Shown here: positions 62,554 to 64,000 of the stretch, piece by piece | Numbering within the stretch: the first letter of the stretch is position 1 | How the letters are laid out: every line of letters starts with the position of its first letter | NCBI RefSeq assembly: GCF_003330765.1 | Contig: NZ_CP024903.1 | Span: 992,001-1,056,000 of the forward strand | Direction of reading: 5' to 3' | Length of the DNA: 64,000 nucleotides | From: Burkholderia pyrrocinia | Lineage (GTDB): Bacteria > Pseudomonadota > Gammaproteobacteria > Burkholderiales > Burkholderiaceae | Notes under the pieces: model-generated | Told to the model about the DNA's origin: nothing | The model's input: only the letters and a program-made list of their open reading frames with translations | Database searches by the model: none | Made by a program: the position numbers and the translations under genes

Positions 62554-64000
62554 TCAGGCCGCTTCGGCGGAAGCGGCGGGCGCGGCGACGGGCCGCGCGA
62601 TCGTGTCGTGCTGCGGGGCGCGATACGCGTGGTAATCGGCGATCGAGAAGCGCGCGGTCGCCTGGCGGAAGCGCCACGTGAAGCCCGGCCACAGCGTGGT
62701 GTTCTTGCCCGTGCGCGGGTCGAGGTACCAGCTCTTGCAGCCGCCCGTCGACCAGATCGCCTTCTTCAGCTTGCCCTGCAGGTCGCTGTTGAACTGCGCC
62801 TCGACCAGCGGGCGCACCTCGATCGCATCCGCGCGCTCGCGGTGCATCGCCTGCAGCGCGCCGAGGATGTATTCGATCTGCGACTCGATCATGAACACCA
62901 TCGAGTTGTGGCCGAGGCCCGTGTTCGGGCCGACGATCATGAAGAAGTTCGGGTAGCCGGGCAGCGTCGAGCCGAGATACGCGTGCGCGCCGTCGCGCCA
63001 CGCGTCGACGATGTCGAGGCCGCCGCGGCCGACGATCGCGCCGCGCGGATACGGATCGGCAACCTGGAAGCCGGTGCCGTAGATCAGGCAATCGACTTCA
63101 TGGCGGCGGCCGTCGGTCGTCACGACCGCGTCGGCTTCGATGTGGTCGATGCCGGTCGTGATCACGTCGACGTTCTTGCGCGACAGCGCCGGGTAGTAGT
63201 CGTTCGAGATCAGCACGCGCTTGCAGCCGAGCGTGTAGTTCGGCGTGACGGTCTTGCGCAGCTCCGGATCGGGAATCTGCTTGCGGATGTGGCGCAGCGC
63301 GAGCTTCTGCACGTTCTTCATCAGCGACGGATGGATCGCGAAGCCGAGCACGCGCGATTCGAGCATCCAGTAGATGCCGCTGCGCACGGCTTTCTGCGTG
63401 AACGGCAGCGTGCGGAACAGCCACTTCTCGAGCCCGGTCAGGTTGCGGTCGGGCTTCGGCATGATCCACGGCGGCGTGCGCTGGAACAGCGCGAGTTCCT
63501 TCACGCGCGGCGCGATCTGCGGCACGAACTGGATCGCGCTCGCGCCGGTGCCGATCACCGCGACGCGCTTGCCGTCGAGCGCGTAGTCGTGATCCCACTG
63601 CTGCGAATGGAACGCGCGGCCCTGGAAGTTTTCCACGCCGGGAATCGCCGGCAGTGCGGCGCGCGACAGGCCGCCCATCCCCGACACCAGCACGCGCGCG
63701 GACAGCCGCTTGCCGTTCGCGAACGTGAGGCGCCAGCGTTGCGCGGCCTCGTCGTACTCGGCGCGCTGCAGTTCGTGGTTCAGGCGCAGGTGCGGGCCGA
63801 TCCCGAAGCGCTGCACGCAGTCTTCCAGGTACGCGCGGATTTCCGGCTGCGGCGCGAACATGCGCGTCCAGCGCGGGTTCGGCGCGAACGAGAACGAATA
63901 GACGTGCGATTGCACGTCGCATGCACACCCGGGGTAATGATTGTCGCGCCACGTGCCGCCGACCGACGCGGCCTTCTCGAGGACGACGAAGTCGGTCATG
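62554..64000 (-). CDS. Baeyer-Villiger-type flavin monooxygenase, 5' partial
   Basis: The frame runs to the window edge. The ATG at 63999 is unlikely to be the true start because the FAD Rossmann motif (GxGxxG) that should precede EKAASVGGTWRDNHYPG is missing and must lie outside. 481 residues are visible. Features are GGTWRDNHYPGCACD, the BVMO fingerprint FQGRAFHSQQWDHD, the NADPH motif VIGTGASAIQF and the C-terminal VGPNTGLGHNSM. It should insert oxygen next to a ketone using NADPH and O2. It starts the operon-like cluster continuing to 59779. Confidence 0.93.
   Translation of the reverse strand, partial: MTDFVVLEKAASVGGTWRDNHYPGCACDVQSHVYSFSFAPNPRWTRMFAPQPEIRAYLEDCVQRFGIGPHLRLNHELQRAEYDEAAQRWRLTFANGKRLSARVLVSGMGGLSRAALPAIPGVENFQGRAFHSQQWDHDYALDGKRVAVIGTGASAIQFVPQIAPRVKELALFQRTPPWIMPKPDRNLTGLEKWLFRTLPFTQKAVRSGIYWMLESRVLGFAIHPSLMKNVQKLALRHIRKQIPDPELRKTVTPNYTLGCKRVLISNDYYPALSRKNVDVITTGIDHIEADAVVTTDGRRHEVDCLIYGTGFQVADPYPRGAIVGRGGLDIVDAWRDGAHAYLGSTLPGYPNFFMIVGPNTGLGHNSMVFMIESQIEYILGALQAMHRERADAIEVRPLVEAQFNSDLQGKLKKAIWSTGGCKSWYLDPRTGKNTTLWPGFTWRFRQATARFSIADYHAYRAPQHDTIARPVAAPAASAEAA

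Overview
The window is GC-rich DNA with the gene content of a Burkholderia-type beta-proteobacterium, probably of the B. cepacia complex. Pointers are the OmpC-like porin, the DUF3079 protein, AcnB, a 1613-residue NAD-glutamate dehydrogenase, the many IclR/LysR-controlled catabolic operons, and GC-rich CCCCGAGGGG intergenic repeats. Genus is inferred from gene content and style. I see no rRNA, tRNA, CRISPR array, insertion sequence or prophage.

Layout. (1) 1-10057: an envelope locus on the + strand. It encodes a LamG-ExbB fusion (5' end outside the window), ExbD, TonB, a porin-like beta-barrel, a periplasmic coiled-coil protein, a YbjN-like protein, two proteins that look like free-standing TonB C-terminal domains, a parvulin isomerase, a possible zinc-ribbon protein, a small secreted protein and a DegP/DegQ-type protease. 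A small protein with a Cys/His/Asn pattern follows at 10156.

(2) 10937-26923: an IclR regulator, a divergent porin, and a 13-kb catabolic operon. The operon holds a three-component Rieske oxygenase (ferredoxin, oxygenase, FAD reductase), a small helix-turn-helix protein, two SDRs, a cupin, an alpha/beta hydrolase, a second IclR nearly identical to the first in its DNA-binding part, a ThDP enzyme, an aspartate-dehydrogenase-like enzyme, an aldehyde dehydrogenase, an extradiol-type VOC enzyme and an aromatic-acid MFS transporter. Matching GTTCC-N6-GGAAC palindromes lie just downstream of both divergent promoters, so the porin and operon are probably one regulon. The substrate is unknown.

(3) 27150-30263: a DUF3079 protein, then a nitrosative-stress pair (hcp and its reductase) behind a convincing NsrR operator. 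(4) 30339-40846: a minus-strand catabolic locus with a DddP-type DMSP-lyase homologue, MFS transporter, LysR regulator, cupin, FAD amine oxidase, rubredoxin-rubredoxin reductase fusion, aldehyde dehydrogenase and a Rieske oxygenase with a Glu in place of the usual bridging Asp. This suggests an onium or methylated-amine substrate.

(5) 41225-51998: housekeeping and mixed genes: a PPC/DUF296 protein, acnB with its promoter and an upstream palindrome, small proteins including an unlisted 36-residue membrane peptide, a universal stress protein, an amidase, an arylamine N-acetyltransferase, a ribbon-helix-helix gene that looks leaderless, a VOC protein and a methyltransferase. (6) 52090-64000: NAD-glutamate dehydrogenase, a tautomerase, a class II aldolase with a urea transporter, a glycolipid-binding-family protein, and a minus-strand cluster (Baeyer-Villiger-type monooxygenase, SDR, diiron-like hydrolase, alpha/beta hydrolase) that runs off the right edge.
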